NCBI GenBank assembly: GCA_030627205.1
Contig: DAOUSN010000003.1
Coordinates: forward strand, 1 to 64,000
DNA: 64,000 nucleotides
Reading direction: 5' to 3'
Origin: Methylococcaceae bacterium
GTDB lineage: Bacteria > Pseudomonadota > Gammaproteobacteria > Methylococcales > Methylomonadaceae
The translations under genes were made by a program, and so were the position numbers. Under the pieces are notes generated by a model. That model was not told the DNA's origin. It did not search any database and saw nothing but the letters and a program-made list of their open reading frames with translations. How positions within the stretch are numbered: the stretch's first letter is position 1; every line of letters starts with the position of its first letter. Positions 63,855-64,000 of the stretch are shown piece by piece.

Positions 63855-64000
63855 TTTATATATGAGTAGGATTTAAAGGACATCTTCTATTGTACCTACT
63901 TTAAGTTTTAGAGCAATATTAGCCCACAGTTTTAGTGATTATTTGAAAAAATCATCTTTATTTTCACTAATTTTAATAGAAATAACGATATAATAATTAT

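Overview
The window is a low-GC (by eye roughly mid-30s % G+C), gene-dense chromosomal segment of a gammaproteobacterium. The closest fit is a type I methanotroph of the order Methylococcales. The key marker is mtdB (NAD(P)-dependent methylene-tetrahydromethanopterin dehydrogenase) next to glyA. The other evidence is a standard gammaproteobacterial housekeeping set (clpS-clpA, nudJ-mnmA, rsmI/lpoA, fabA-fabB, fmt-rsmB, pilU) and a periplasmic methanethiol-oxidase (SBP56) locus. Genus cannot be fixed from sequence reading alone. No tRNA, rRNA, CRISPR array or complete insertion sequence was seen.

Layout. 1-10 kb: 5' two thirds of dnaE (minus strand, cut by the window edge), an intergenic stretch with a nested inverted repeat, an FAD oxidoreductase, tilS, purB, serA, a lone TupA-type tungstate-binding protein, a NagD-like HAD phosphatase and infA. 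10-20.6 kb: clpS-clpA, nudJ-mnmA, three tandem PD-(D/E)XK-like genes of unknown role, then gpmI-envC-ctpA. 20.6-31 kb: rsmI / lpoA divergent pair, a small membrane protein, alr-dnaB, and a four-gene sensory block (NtrC-type regulator, sensor kinase, porin, small phosphate-binding-like protein) whose divergent start codons overlap. 31-45 kb: glmS, rnm and an ABC exporter, then slt, fabA-fabB-fmt-rsmB, a rubredoxin, DUF4390, an NtrY-like kinase and a TlpA-like thioredoxin. 45-54 kb: glyA and mtdB, two PilU-type retraction ATPases (one with a decayed duplicate N-terminal domain and a repetitive linker), a PP-loop/TusA/cation-efflux operon, and argJ. 54-64 kb is accessory: an Rpn-family nuclease, a TetR-SBP56-(SCO::MauG fusion) operon with a repeated operator-like site, a metallophosphoesterase / AAA ATPase / HNH cassette resembling Septu-type defence with a broken HNH gene, a stand-alone LpxA-like acyltransferase, and mutM.

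How it fits together. mtdB and glyA belong to C1 metabolism. SBP56 would release formaldehyde, H2S and H2O2 from methanethiol, the formaldehyde being usable by the same H4MPT pathway. The fused SCO-MauG protein is the probable maturation partner. The most interesting regions are 14.5-16.35 kb (nuclease-like triplet), 47.5-50.4 kb (PilU duplication), 55.3-59.1 kb (fused methanethiol-oxidase accessory protein) and 59.35-62.27 kb (putative defence cassette).
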